Positions 13,315 to 24,436 of a DNA stretch of 60,000 nt are shown here, piece after piece. Positions within the stretch are counted from its first letter, which is position 1. The number at the start of each line of letters is the position of its first letter. The stretch is from Chrysomallon squamiferum (Eukaryota > Mollusca > Gastropoda > Neomphalida > Peltospiridae), in NCBI GenBank assembly GCA_012295275.1, contig CM022671.1:20526822-20586821 (forward strand), given 5' to 3'. A program made the position numbers and the translations under genes. The notes under the pieces are model-generated. The model saw only the letters and a program-made list of their open reading frames with translations, was not told the origin of the DNA and ran no database searches.

Positions 13315-14247
13315 TTAAAAGGGAACCAGATTTGTATGAAAATTGCTTAATTAAATGCTAAGCTTGTTGCCATGTGTCAGAGATAGGTGTAGTTTGAATG
13401 GTAGCATTATTGTTAAATATCTCTCCTTCTCTCTGACTCTCTCTCTTTCTATCTTTCTCTCTGTCAATCAATCTCAGTCTATCTATCTATCTATATCTAC
13501 CTTTCTATCTATCTATATATATGAATTTTAAGATACTTGTTTGCAGAATAAATGATAACTTAATTATAATAATGGCAACAAAACATTGGTAATATTACTC
13601 TATTTGCCTGTTAGTAATTTATTTATATATTTCTATATTTATTTAAGATGATGGTAGTAATAATAATAATAATAAATAATTAAATAAATAATACACTTTA
13701 TTATTAGAAAAGGTGAAACAAAATAATCAAACAAAATAAAACAGTAACCATGGTAACATGAAATATCAGTTTCTTTTATGATGGTCACCAAAAAAAAGAG
13801 GGGAAAAAGGTGGATTATTTACAACATGTTGTTAATGAACTGATTTTTACCTGTTAATGAGTTGACAGAGAAAAGTGATTAACACCATATGTGATTTTAT
13901 ATGGAAATCTACAGAGGCAGTTTTTAATAGGTGTGGATATTATATGATTTTGAGGATAATTTTTGAAGCGGAAAACCCCCAGAAAAAAACAACAACTTGT
14001 TGCCAGTGCTTTTCCTGTTATATAATATCCAAAGTTAAATCATACATAAGGTTTTATTTATAGGATAGTTAATCACTTTTCAAATAGTCAAATGAGGCAA
14101 ACACTGTCAGATTATGTTTGTGTTAATGACAAGGTTGTAATAATTGGTTTAAGAACTGGTTAAAATACATATACACACATGCCTAGATATGTACATACAT
14201 GCATACCTACATACATATCCACATACATACCCATATATCGGCCTAAA

Positions 14248-14248
<1 letters not shown>

Positions 14249-14289
<41 letters not shown>
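14249..14289 (+). repeat. (CA)n with a CGCGCG core
   Basis: Alternating purine-pyrimidine run: cacgcgcgcgc followed by (CA)n. The CG core plus CA flank is a classic Z-DNA-prone composition, and CpG triples are rare in this window. Confidence 0.9.
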
Positions 14290-14290
<1 letters not shown>

Positions 14291-14968
14291 AAATAAAGAA
14301 CATGACTAAGAAACAATCTTTTACATGCACATACTACAGTCTTTGAAAAAAAATTGGAAACTGTTTGAAATGGGATAAAACTTCATACTGTTGCTGAGAA
14401 ATCATGACTTAAGGTTAGTGCTGTATCACTGAGCAACAAACAGCTCTTCTGGTGTTAGTGTTATATATATATATTATCTGAAAATCTTACAAAGCAATTA
14501 AACAGTTGCAAAAAACAAAAACAAACAAAAACGTTCAGATATGCAGCAATTCCCATAAACAGACTAATGTCATATGAAAACATGTGAAAAAAAAAAGTGT
14601 ATGAAAATAATCGAACTGTGCATTGTCTGTACAAGTCAACGCTGCCTAGCTTTGTTTGGTAAGCTTCTAGATTAAATATTAATTTTTCCAAAATATACTT
14701 CATCCATTGTGTTGCACAGTTAAGCAATAATGAACACTCTGAATTATTTTCCAACATGTGTGAATGGCCATTAGTTAATCATGTGTGAGCAGGTATTATA
14801 TACTGAAGTGAATGCTGTCTTGTTGACACCAAATCTGCATTAGCAACAACACAAATCTCTGATTGATATGAACCTCAAGTCACACTCTGATCATAAACAC
14901 TTGTTTCATATTACTGGCTGACTGGTTATTTGTTACTAACAATTGCAGTTTTTTTTTTAGTTTGTTTT

Positions 14969-14969
<1 letters not shown>

Positions 14970-15019
<50 letters not shown>
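14970..15019 (+). repeat. (TG)n microsatellite
   Basis: A perfect TG run of about 25 units. A 24-base poly-T run lies shortly downstream at 15098-15121. Confidence 0.95.
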
Positions 15020-15020
<1 letters not shown>

Positions 15021-15384
15021 CATATAATACTTATTGATAGCTTATAAAATTATAAAATTTGTTTTATTATTATTGTTTTGTTTTACTTTTGATACTTTTT
15101 TTTTTTTTTTTTTTTTTTTTTATTGGATTATAGACACAATAGATATTTAGTGGGGTAAAAAGTTTGGATGGAGGTATATCTATTTGTATTAACAGTTTGT
15201 TACATGTTTACATCGGTTGTGTATCTTCAGAGAATCAGAATAGATGTTTATTAGGACAGCACTTTGTATGTGTATGAATATCCGTGCATATGTTTTTGTG
15301 TATGACAGAATGGATTGTTCAGTATATTTTTTGAATTGGCCTTTTTAAGTTTGTAGAGAAATAGAAAGAAAAAATACAATATAA

Positions 15385-15386
15385 AA

Positions 15387-15417
<31 letters not shown>

Positions 15418-15420
15418 ATG
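15385..15420 (+). repeat. (AAAT)n microsatellite
   Basis: A tandem aaat run. Tetranucleotide AAAT/TTTA runs recur through the window (17448, 20697, 26796, 43586, 49840, 51078). Confidence 0.9.
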
Positions 15421-16096
15421 AATAAAAATATAATTAATTCAAAATAATAACAAGATCATTAAACAATGATATTTATTTTTTTTTTTTCATCATGACAATA
15501 TTTAACTTTTGAAAAAACAAGCTAAATATGCAACCGTATCAACAAATGTCTAAAAGAGAAATACAAAATGTTGTGCCCAAGACATGCTTTTGCTTAGATT
15601 CTCTTTTATTAAAAAAAAACTTTAAAAAAGGAAAGAAGAATTAACCCCATTTGCACTCAGCTTGGTGTTCTAAACAACAAACAGATTCTGGTTATGAAAG
15701 ATTGACACGAGAATGAAATGTTAGGTTAACAACAGAAAACTTTTACTTGGAGTATGTTTGACCTTTATGACTAATACATTGCCTAACATAATTTCATTAC
15801 AGTCTGTTTGATTTTCACCATAATTTCATCATTCATTTTTCACTGGCTTAGTTCAAAAAGAACTCGTCACTGTTAATAAATATTGACAGCATGGCATATA
15901 GTTGCTTTTCTTCTTTTTTTTTGGTTATTGTTGTTTTTTAAATGTATTTATAGATTTTTTTCTATACTGATGTTTATGCACATATACATATACAGATATA
16001 CAAACATTCATACAAACATACATATGCATGCACAAACCCATGAACATTTTGATTATTTATAGATTTTTATAATTTTCATGGATGATACATATACAA

Positions 16097-16097
<1 letters not shown>

Positions 16098-16159
<62 letters not shown>
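16098..16159 (+). repeat. (AC)n microsatellite
   Basis: A run of about 31 AC units. The Thr-His open frame across it is an artefact. Confidence 0.95.
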
Positions 16160-16161
<2 letters not shown>

Positions 16162-16627
16162 CACAAAGAGAAGCACATGTTGATTTACACATTGTATGAA
16201 ACTAAATTTGATATGGACAAGCCTAATTTTACAACAACAAAAAAAAAAAAAACATTAACACAAAATATTTTTATAGATGATCTTTAATTTTATAGTAAGT
16301 AAATAATCATAATTTATTGCTTTGATAACATTTTACATAGCAAACATGCTTTTGGCTTTTGTGTATGTGATTTATTTAATTAGAAATACACAGAATCATC
16401 TCCATGCAGATATATATATATATATATACATGCAAATGTTTTATGTATAATTGTGTGTCTGTCTTTGTTTTTAATATTAAAAAAGAGTTGTCACTGTTGT
16501 TACACATTAATCAGTTTCTTCTTTATTTCATTCTGTAAACAAATTCACTTGAATTATATATTCAATATGTATTTGTTTGTTTGTTTGTTTGTTTATTTAT
16601 TTATTTACTTATTTTGTTTCTTAACAG

Positions 16628-16714
16628 CATTTTGAAAAACTAAAAGGAAAAGTCAGATTTCTGAATCATGAAGCAAGAGTTTGGTGGAAAGCAGACGTAA
16701 TCAAAGAGGAAGAG
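16628..16714 (+). CDS. Exon A of an unidentified gene (internal, phase 0/0)
   Basis: This exon of 87 nt (29 codons) begins HFEKLKGKVRFLNHEARVWW and ends KADVIKEEE. The acceptor follows a TTTG/TTTA-rich tract (ttcttaacag) and the donor is gag|gtgagt, a full consensus. Both other frames hit stops within 15 nt, so the frame is certain if the exon is real. The residues are strongly charged with a paired Trp, consistent with an amphipathic helix in a larger protein. It joins upstream candidate exon 1 and downstream exon B in phase 0. No family is recognised. The intron that follows is 27 kb long and begins with a degenerate repeat. Confidence 0.85.
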
Positions 16715-16720
16715 GTGAGT

Positions 16721-16905
16721 TTTTAAACAGATTTCTTAAATTAGAAATCATTTTTAATAGATATTTCTTTTAAATAGATTTCTTAAATTAGAAGTAATTT
16801 TTGAATATATATTACTTTTATGTTTAGTTAGTTTTTGAATAGATTTCTTAAATTATATGTTAAGTTAGAAATAGTTTTTAAATAGATTTGTTGAATTAGA
16901 AATAG
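16721..16905 (+). repeat. Degenerate 45-60 bp tandem repeat abutting exon A's donor
   Basis: At least four copies contain the core taaatagatttcttaaatta, starting near 16721, 16769, 16833 and 16875. The first copy begins directly after the consensus donor. Confidence 0.75.
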
Positions 16906-17164
16906 CAGAAAACTTCTGAACCTGACCTTTACTAAACCAGAATTCCCACAAATGTGAACTATTTCTAGAGTCCCACGATTTGTTAAGTACTAAAATGTAA
17001 AACCCGGTAAAGCAAAAAGCCCTCCAGTCTAAACATTTAACTTAGTCCTAGTGTTCAGTTTCAACAAGTTTTACTGCAGTTTTTAAAGACGTTAGAAATC
17101 ATAATTATGCACTTTTCAATGTGCATGTTATAGCAGAGATATTACTATTTTAAATAAATTCCAA

Positions 17165-17480
17165 TAAAGAAAGAAAGAAAGAAAGAAAGAAGAAGAAAAA
17201 AATAATGATAGTAATAATTAATAAATAAGAAACAAAATAATAATAATGGTAATAATAAATAAATAAATAACTGGTAAGCAAACAAATAAACAACGAATAG
17301 AGAAACAAATAATAAATTAATAAATAACACATAGATAAGTAAAAAAAAAAAAAATAATAATAATAATAAATAAATAAAAACAAAAACATATTAAAAAAAC
17401 CCAATACTAACAGAAATGATAAACAAATAAATACATCAATAAATCAATCAATAAATAAATAAATAAATAAATAAATAAAT
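17165..17480 (+). repeat. A-rich (AAAG)n, (AAT)n and (AAAT)n zone
   Basis: A patchwork of simple sequences on the + strand. The minus-strand Phe/Leu/Tyr open frames over it (17145-17404) are repeat artefacts. Confidence 0.9.
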
Positions 17481-18119
17481 CAAACAAACAAAAACATGAG
17501 GCATCATTTGGTATGGGAAATAGCCCAACAGCAGGTCCAAGACCCAGTGAGACAGGCCTTTGCCAGCTGCTAATAACTGGACTAATATAATTAATGTGTG
17601 TACAAAGAGACTTTTCATAACTTTGTATTTAGCCAGTGACAATGGAAACCAATCACACTCTGTGTTGTAAAATATTATTAAATTGCTGACAGTTAATTTT
17701 ATGTCACAGACACATTGAAGTTGATACTATACAAATAATCATCTAAGAATAAATTAGTGTTATTAAATATAACAGTAAAAATAATAATCATGTTGTAACA
17801 AGCTGGATGTCAGTCAGTTGTGTACTGCATGCAGATAATATATTAAATTTGGAAGAATTTGTAAGTTTGTGTGTGTGTGTGTGTGTTTTTGTGTTTGTCC
17901 AAAAGTGTGAATGAGCATAAATGATTTCCTATTTCTAAATGAAAAATTAATAAAATTGTTATGTGTGTGATGTTTATTAAAACATATTGTGGAACAGACA
18001 CTGTATGCTTGCTAAATTATTAATGGCTATTGCATTATCATCAGTATATTATTAGTTTATCACTGTATGCAGTTTACTTTCAAATACTTAAGCCATCAAT
18101 TTACCAGTTTGTACATAAA

Positions 18120-18415
18120 ACAGTACATTCTCAACAGCAGTATTTATCTTACAGCAATATATTATCAGTTTATCTTATAGCAGCGTTTTATTAATAGCAG
18201 TATATTACCAGTTTATTATATTGCAGAATACTACTATCAGCAGCATATTGCTATGGGCAGAATATTTTATATTTATCTTACAATAGTGTATTACCATCAG
18301 CATCACATTATCAGTTTATCAAACATCAGTATATTACTATGGGCAGAATATTTTGTATTTATCTTACAGCAGGATATTACCAGCAGCAGCATATTATCAA
18401 TTTATCATACATGAA
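18120..18415 (+). repeat. Degenerate CAG/TATTA tandem repeat with an 86-bp duplication
   Basis: Many copies of cagtatattaccagtttat-like words occur. The last part is a clear 86-bp duplication, with copies at 18251 and 18337 that both begin ctatgggcagaatatttt. Similarity decays upstream. Confidence 0.75.
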
Positions 18416-19379
18416 CATGTATTTGAACTGAAGTATTAAAAAATAAGTTAATTATGAATGAATAATTAAATATGCATGACAAATTAACCAGGTCATTGCT
18501 GTTGTGTTCAGAATACAGTAACACAAGCCAAGCTGTTACTTATCTCAAACCACTACTAATATTTGATTGTTACGGTGGACATAACTAACATTCCTCAGAA
18601 TCAGCCACAACTGATTAAATACCTATTGTAATTGTCTGAATCAGATACTGGTAGTTAACAAAGACAAACAGTTGAGTATGAATATCCTAGGTGTATGGGA
18701 TTTTACATGTGTACACGATTTTTCAATGTGCTTATTCTTTTCAAACATGAACAACATAAGCTGTTGAATATCTCTATACCTCTGTAGAATTTTTATCGGA
18801 TATGTAAGAGATAATAGTCCTACCATTCAGCTGTCCGTATGTATACACTAATAAATATGTTTTGTGCTGATGTCAATTGATGTTATAGTTTAGTTTTTAT
18901 TTCGTTTTACTATTTTTATTTAATTTTATTCTTTAGTGTTTTTTTTTGTGTTTTTTTTATTTAATTATATAGTTTGTATTTAATTTTATCAATTGGTTTT
19001 TATTTCATTTTTGTATTGTCTCTCACATTTTCAGATATTATCTGATTATTTTGTTTTGTCTCATTCATTATACATGCATATGCATGCACTCACACACAGA
19101 TGCACAATTTTCTGATTTTAAAATAATAACACAAACTTGGATAATAATTACATTTATTTCTATTTCTGTTGCTACTACTACAATTGCTATTACTATTACT
19201 ACTACTATCACAACTATCATTTTGAAAATGATAACAACAAATTGCAATGACAACAACAATAAAAATAAGTATATAATAAATAAAAATAAATTTCTCTTTT
19301 ATTCTGACCCTGTCAAAACTGCAGTAAAATCATTAGAGAGTAAAAATAAAATTATAGACATAAAAAATTAAAAAATCAA

Positions 19380-19800
19380 CCTTAAGCAATGGCCTGAGGC
19401 CTAGCCACACTAAATGTTTTCTGTGTTTGTTATTGCCAGTTACCTCACTTGAGATCAATACAGTATAGAGAGTAAAATTGAGTCTGAAATTGTCTTTTGT
19501 CCAATGTCCACTGCCAGTCTCAAGTTATGCAATGATCATTATAGGCTATTGATCACAAACACTAACAGACTTGTTTATTAACAACACGATCCTGTGGCCA
19601 TTACGAAATGTAGTTGCCACTAGTTAATATTCAATAGATGCCTGGTTGCCTCATTAGGCAAATCTGCCAGATGTATTATGTAGCATTACTGTTGTTGCCA
19701 AAATGTCCGCTTACACTCTAATGGTCAGTGTTTCATTGTCTTCCTAATGCCAAAATTGGTTGGTTGTTGTAATGATGGGAGCCCAAAGTGGTGAATTCTT
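19380..19800. other. Balanced-composition island
   Basis: About 420 bp of non-repetitive sequence with clearly higher GC than its flanks and no long open frame. It may be an ancient repeat or a conserved non-coding element. Nothing in it identifies a function. Confidence 0.25.
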
Positions 19801-20788
19801 ACCTTCAGAATATATGTGTCAATGTATAGGTATTTTCTTTTAATGAAAAAATGTAAATATTAAGTGTACAATATAAAGATTATCCGTTGAAGAGAATTCC
19901 TGTCTGTGGTATGTATTGTTAGAAACAGTAGCTTAGTGCAAGATAATATAGTTCTTTTATATGGCAGTTTTAACAGGTCTCTATTATTGTAATTGTCTTT
20001 CCTATATTTGGTGATTATTTAATATAAAATAATTATAATTTCAGCTAATTTTTAAGTTCTGTTTGTGGCCAGAAGATTTCTTTGATACTCTTTAGATTCT
20101 TTTTTGGCACTGTAGGTATTAATGATAGAATTTTAGTCTAAATACTTGAACAAATATAACTGCTTTTACTTATAATGACAGTCATGATTATGATTATATT
20201 TTTAATGACAAAATAATGAATTGAAAACAAATAGAAAAAGAAAAAAGCAGTGAAGGTCGGCAAAATACTAAGCAATGTTTTTGGAAGAATAATTCAAAAG
20301 TAACTTTTTAATTCATACTTTCATAGACACTTTGCATTAACACAGAAGTATAAAGCAAATAAAAAAATAGGTAACAAGTTCATTTAATTTTCTTTTTATT
20401 AACACATTTTAAAATAACCCAGGTGGTAATGTTTTTCATATAGACTTACACATTTTTAAAATAGACAGATATAAATAGAGTAAGACATCAAAGGCAACAG
20501 GTACACGACTTTGACAAGTGAAGGTGTGACCTGCACAGACTTAAAATATTACAGTTAACCCAGATAACATGCAATGACATTGCACAGTCTTGTTAAATGA
20601 ACCCACCTACTAAAGATGCTGTCACACAACTTGACTTTTAATATCAATCCATTTCACACAGTATTTTAGAGTCTGTGATAAATGTAATGGTATTTACATT
20701 TATTTATTTATTTATTTATTTATTTTTCTAATCCACTGCACTGAATTAAAATTTTAAAAACATTATTTTGGACTTTTTTATCTCTTAA

Positions 20789-20852
20789 TGAAATAAATGA
20801 GAGTATATATATAGAATACTCTCATTTATTTCTATATATGCAGAATACTCTC

Positions 20853-20911
<59 letters not shown>
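20789..20911 (+). repeat. Inverted tatatag/aatactctcat repeat followed by (TA)n
   Basis: Words related to atgagagtat and its inverse atactctcat occur at 20799, 20817 and 20846, followed by a 53-bp (TA)n run at 20859-20911. The segment can form cruciform structures. Confidence 0.85.
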
Positions 20912-20914
<3 letters not shown>

Positions 20915-21061
20915 GGGAACAAATAATGAAGGACAGTGTGGAAGGGACAAGAGGCCATATGTTTTATAACTGACAGTGGGAAACATGTTTTAATGGTTAT
21001 GGTGAGAAGTCAGTAGGTAACACAAAGTTGTATCAGACAATACAAAACTTACTGTGTAGGT

Positions 21062-21360
21062 CAGGGGTTTTCAAACCTTTTGACTTGCGGACCCCTTTAT
21101 ATTTCAGGCTTTACCTTAGGGACCCCCTTATAAATGCTTATGAAATTTATAATAAATATTTGCTTAAAATAACATATATTTTTACATTTATTTAGGATAT
21201 ATTAGGATATATTACAAAATTATTTACCTGTTATTTCATGCGCTCACATTTACAAATATAAGAAAAAAGATTTCGATTAAAAAACATATATAAAATCAAA
21301 CTGCCTATAAAAAGTATTCACTGTCCACAGACCCCCTGTCTTGTACTTGCGGACCCCCTG
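21062..21360. mobile_element. Possible non-autonomous hAT-like element or dispersed repeat
   Basis: It starts caggggttttcaaac and contains acttgcggacccc. It ends with a second acttgcggacccc and ccctg. The CAGGGG start, CCCCTG end and 'TTTTGACTTGCGGACCCC' style are characteristic of hAT transposon termini. At 299 bp with no open frame it would be a non-autonomous copy. Flanking 8-bp duplications are not convincing (gtgtaggt against tggtttgg), and the acttgcgg block is repeated directly rather than inverted. The identification is therefore tentative. Confidence 0.38.
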
Positions 21361-21620
21361 TGGTTTGGTAAGAGTAAAACAGACAGTATGATTTTGAAAT
21401 AATGACATACCATATGGTTTGGTAAAAGCTTGGATAACAGTAACAGTGAAAAAAAGCACAGAAAAATACTTATTATTTGGTAATAATTACACATGGAGCC
21501 ATTGTATGACTTGTAACAGTAAAAAAAACAAAAAACCTGTTTGGTTTTGGTAACAGTATGTGAGAGGCTTTATGATTTAGTAATAGTAAAAGAATTAGAA
21601 GCTGTTATAATATGGTTTGG
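21360..21620 (+). repeat. Degenerate repeat with tggtttggtaa...agtaa cores
   Basis: Words of the form tggtttggtaa, followed by taacagtaa or gagtaaaac, occur at about 21361, 21416, 21476, 21541 and 21610. They are spaced irregularly by 55-70 bp. It is an eroded local tandem array downstream of the hAT-like repeat. Confidence 0.55.
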
Positions 21621-22324
21621 TAATGGAGGGAAAGAGTTCACCACAACTTTTTAAAGGTTTTTTGTTTTTGTTTTATTGCATACAAAACACCAAGGCATGA
21701 AATGTGTTGTTTGCCATCACACAGTACATGCAACTGGAAATTTGAGATTTTTTTTTTATGTTTGTGTATTTTAATCACAGTACAAGTTATAAAGCTTTTC
21801 TTTACAAGTTGTACCACAAAAACAAATTGAAAGAAAAAAATTGACTACACTATTGTTAAATCCTAATTTGATCTTCTTAATAATAATGTGTACTGTAACA
21901 ACAACAACAACAATTATAATAATAATAATAAATTTATAAAAAATTATATCACTTTTTTTTTTAACGTCACTGAGTAGGTATGAATATTTAGTCACTGTAT
22001 TGTTGTTGTGATCAGTGAAGCAGACTATATTATCTGTATTGCTGAATCATCCATCTAATTCTATACTCAATCCTTTATTTTCACACAGTGTGAAAGAGAA
22101 CTATTCTTATTTTTTCACTTGATGTCAAGGTTACTTACACACTGTAATATGGCCATTCTGTCTCTGATGATTTCGAAACCACACCCTTGGGTCATGATTT
22201 TCGCTTTATCTGAAAGTTTGTATCTTTCACTTTTCTTCTGAACTGTCAGGGACTTGTAAAAGTTACTCATTAGACACAAAAAATCCCTTTGTCATCAAAG
22301 ATTTTATAATGGTAATGATGATGA

Positions 22325-22390
22325 ATAATAGTAATAGTAGTAGTAGTAGTAGTAGTACAAATAATAATAATAATAATAATAATAAAATAA
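22325..22390 (+). repeat. (AGT)n(AAT)n compound microsatellite
   Basis: (AGT) units turn into (AAT) units. The Ser/Asn open frame over it is an artefact. Confidence 0.95.
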
Positions 22391-22980
22391 CACTAAAAAT
22401 AATAATATTAGCAACAACAATAACAAGAATAGCAACAGTAATATTTTTAAAGAATACATGTTACAGGACTTTTTATATTAGATTAGTGACCTAATTAAAT
22501 CCGTACAGAAAAGGAAATATTTGATTAATGACTGGATTAAGATGATACATTTGAATCTTGTTAATGATTTGGTAGTGAATGTAAGTAAATCTAATATGCC
22601 ACACAGAGATAAACAAATATTATTTTTAGAACTACAGAACCACTTAAGAATTATTTTAAGCAATGCAGCAAGAAATGAAAATTATTTACACCAATAGAGA
22701 AATGAAATAAGAATTATTTTTAGCAATACTGAACAAAATAAGAATTATTTATGGCAATGTGGTAACAAAATTAAATTGTTTAAAATAGTATACCACCTAA
22801 TTTGAAATTGACAATTATAGTGCCAAATTTGTTACACGTTTCTGGCCAAGTCAAAAATTAGCTCTGTTTGAGAAAGTATTATCAAATTTCAATTATATAT
22901 GAAACTCTGTAACAAAACTGGAAGTGCAGATTATTGTTACCATTAGAGACTAAAATATCATCTAATCCAAGTTTTACTAA

Positions 22981-24436
22981 CACATCGTTTTTCTTTATTC
23001 TTACCACTGATTTACCAATTCTCTTTTAATACAGTGAGTCTTTCTACTTACTTTGTTCTGTTCTTACCACTGACTAAATTACCAGTTTTCTTTTAATACA
23101 GTCTGTCTTTCTACTTACTTGTTCTGTTCTTACCATTGAATTACCACTTATCTTTTAATACAGTGAGTCTGTCTTTCTACTTACTTTGTTCTGTTCTTAC
23201 CACTGACTAAATTACCAATTTTCTTTTAATACAGTGAGTCTGTCTTTCTACTTACTTTGTTCTGTTCTTACCACTGACTAAATTACCAATTTTCTTTTAA
23301 TACAGTGAGTCTGTCTTTCTACTTACTTTGTTCTGTTCTTACCACTGTTTTACCATTTATCTTTTAATACAGTGAGTCTTTCTTTCTACTTCCTTGTTCT
23401 GTTCTTACCACTGTTTTACCATTTATCTTTTAATACAGTGAGTTTATCCTTCTACTTACTTGTTCTGTTCTTACCACTATTTTACCATTTATCTTTTAAT
23501 ACAGTGAGTCTTTCTTTCTACTTACTTGTTCTGTTCTTACCACTGTTTTACCATTTATCTTTTAATACAGTGAGTTTATCCTTCTACTTACTTGTTCTGT
23601 TCTTACCACTATTTTACCATTTATCTTTTAATACAGTGAGTCTTTCTTTCTACTTACTTGTTCTGTTCTTACCACTGTTTTACCATTTATCTTTTAATCC
23701 AGTGTTCTTACCACTGAGTTTATCCTTCTACTTCCTTGTTCTGTTCTTACCACTATTTTACCATTTATCTTTTAATACAGTGAGTCTTTCTACTTACTTT
23801 GTTCTGTTCTTACCACTGACTAAATTACCAGTTTTCTTTTAATACAGTGAGTCTTTCTACTTCCTTGTTCTGTTCTTACCACTGAATTACCAGTTATCTT
23901 TTAATCCAGTGAGTCTTTCTACTTACTTTGTTCTGTTCTTACCACTGTTTTACCATTTATCTTTTAATACAGTGAGTCTCTTTCTTTCTACTTACTTGTT
24001 CTGTTCTTACCACTGTTTTACCATTTATCTTTTAATACAGTGAGTCTGTCTTTCTACTTACTTGTTCTGTTCTTACCACTGTTTTACCATTTATCTTTTA
24101 ATACAGTGAGTCTGTCTTTCTACTTACTTGTTCTGTTCTTACCACTGTTTTACCATTTATCTTTTAATACAGTGAGTCTGTCTTTCTACTTACTTGTTCT
24201 GTTCTTACCACTGAATTACCAGTTATCTTTTAATACAGTGAGTCTTTCTTTCTATTTACTTGTTCTGTTCTTACCACTGTTTTACCATTTATCTTTTAAT
24301 ACAGTGAGTCTGTCTTTCTACTTACTTGTTCTGTTCTTACCACTGAATTACCAGTTATCTTTTAATACAGTGAGTCTTTCTTTCTATTTACTTGTTCTGT
24401 TCTTACAACTGAACTACCAGTTATGTTTTAATACAG
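22981..24436 (+). repeat. 66-bp minisatellite, about 22 copies, with splice-site-like cores
   Basis: Repeat ends (cag) fall at 23034, 23101, 23164, 23234, 23305, 23372, 23438, 23504, 23570, 23636, 23702, 23780, 23847, 23909, 23972, 24040, 24106, 24172, 24238, 24304, 24370 and 24436. The commonest unit is 66 bp, pyrimidine-rich on the + strand, ending cttttaatacag and followed by tgagtc. Because 66 is divisible by 3, the array reads as open frames of 22-residue repeats (for example SLSFYLLVLFLPL) over 23372-23842 and 24040-24480. These are not credible proteins. Copies vary between 62 and 78 bp, with two base-variant types alternating (gtttatcct and gtctttctt). Confidence 0.95.

Noticed and set aside
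14461-14757. 98-codon minus-strand frame
   Set aside because: The second half is Phe/Leu/Cys low complexity from A-rich + strand runs. No splice or homology support.
22981-24436. Regular repeat array as a CRISPR
   Set aside because: Units are contiguous with no unique spacers of constant length, and the setting is a eukaryotic intron.
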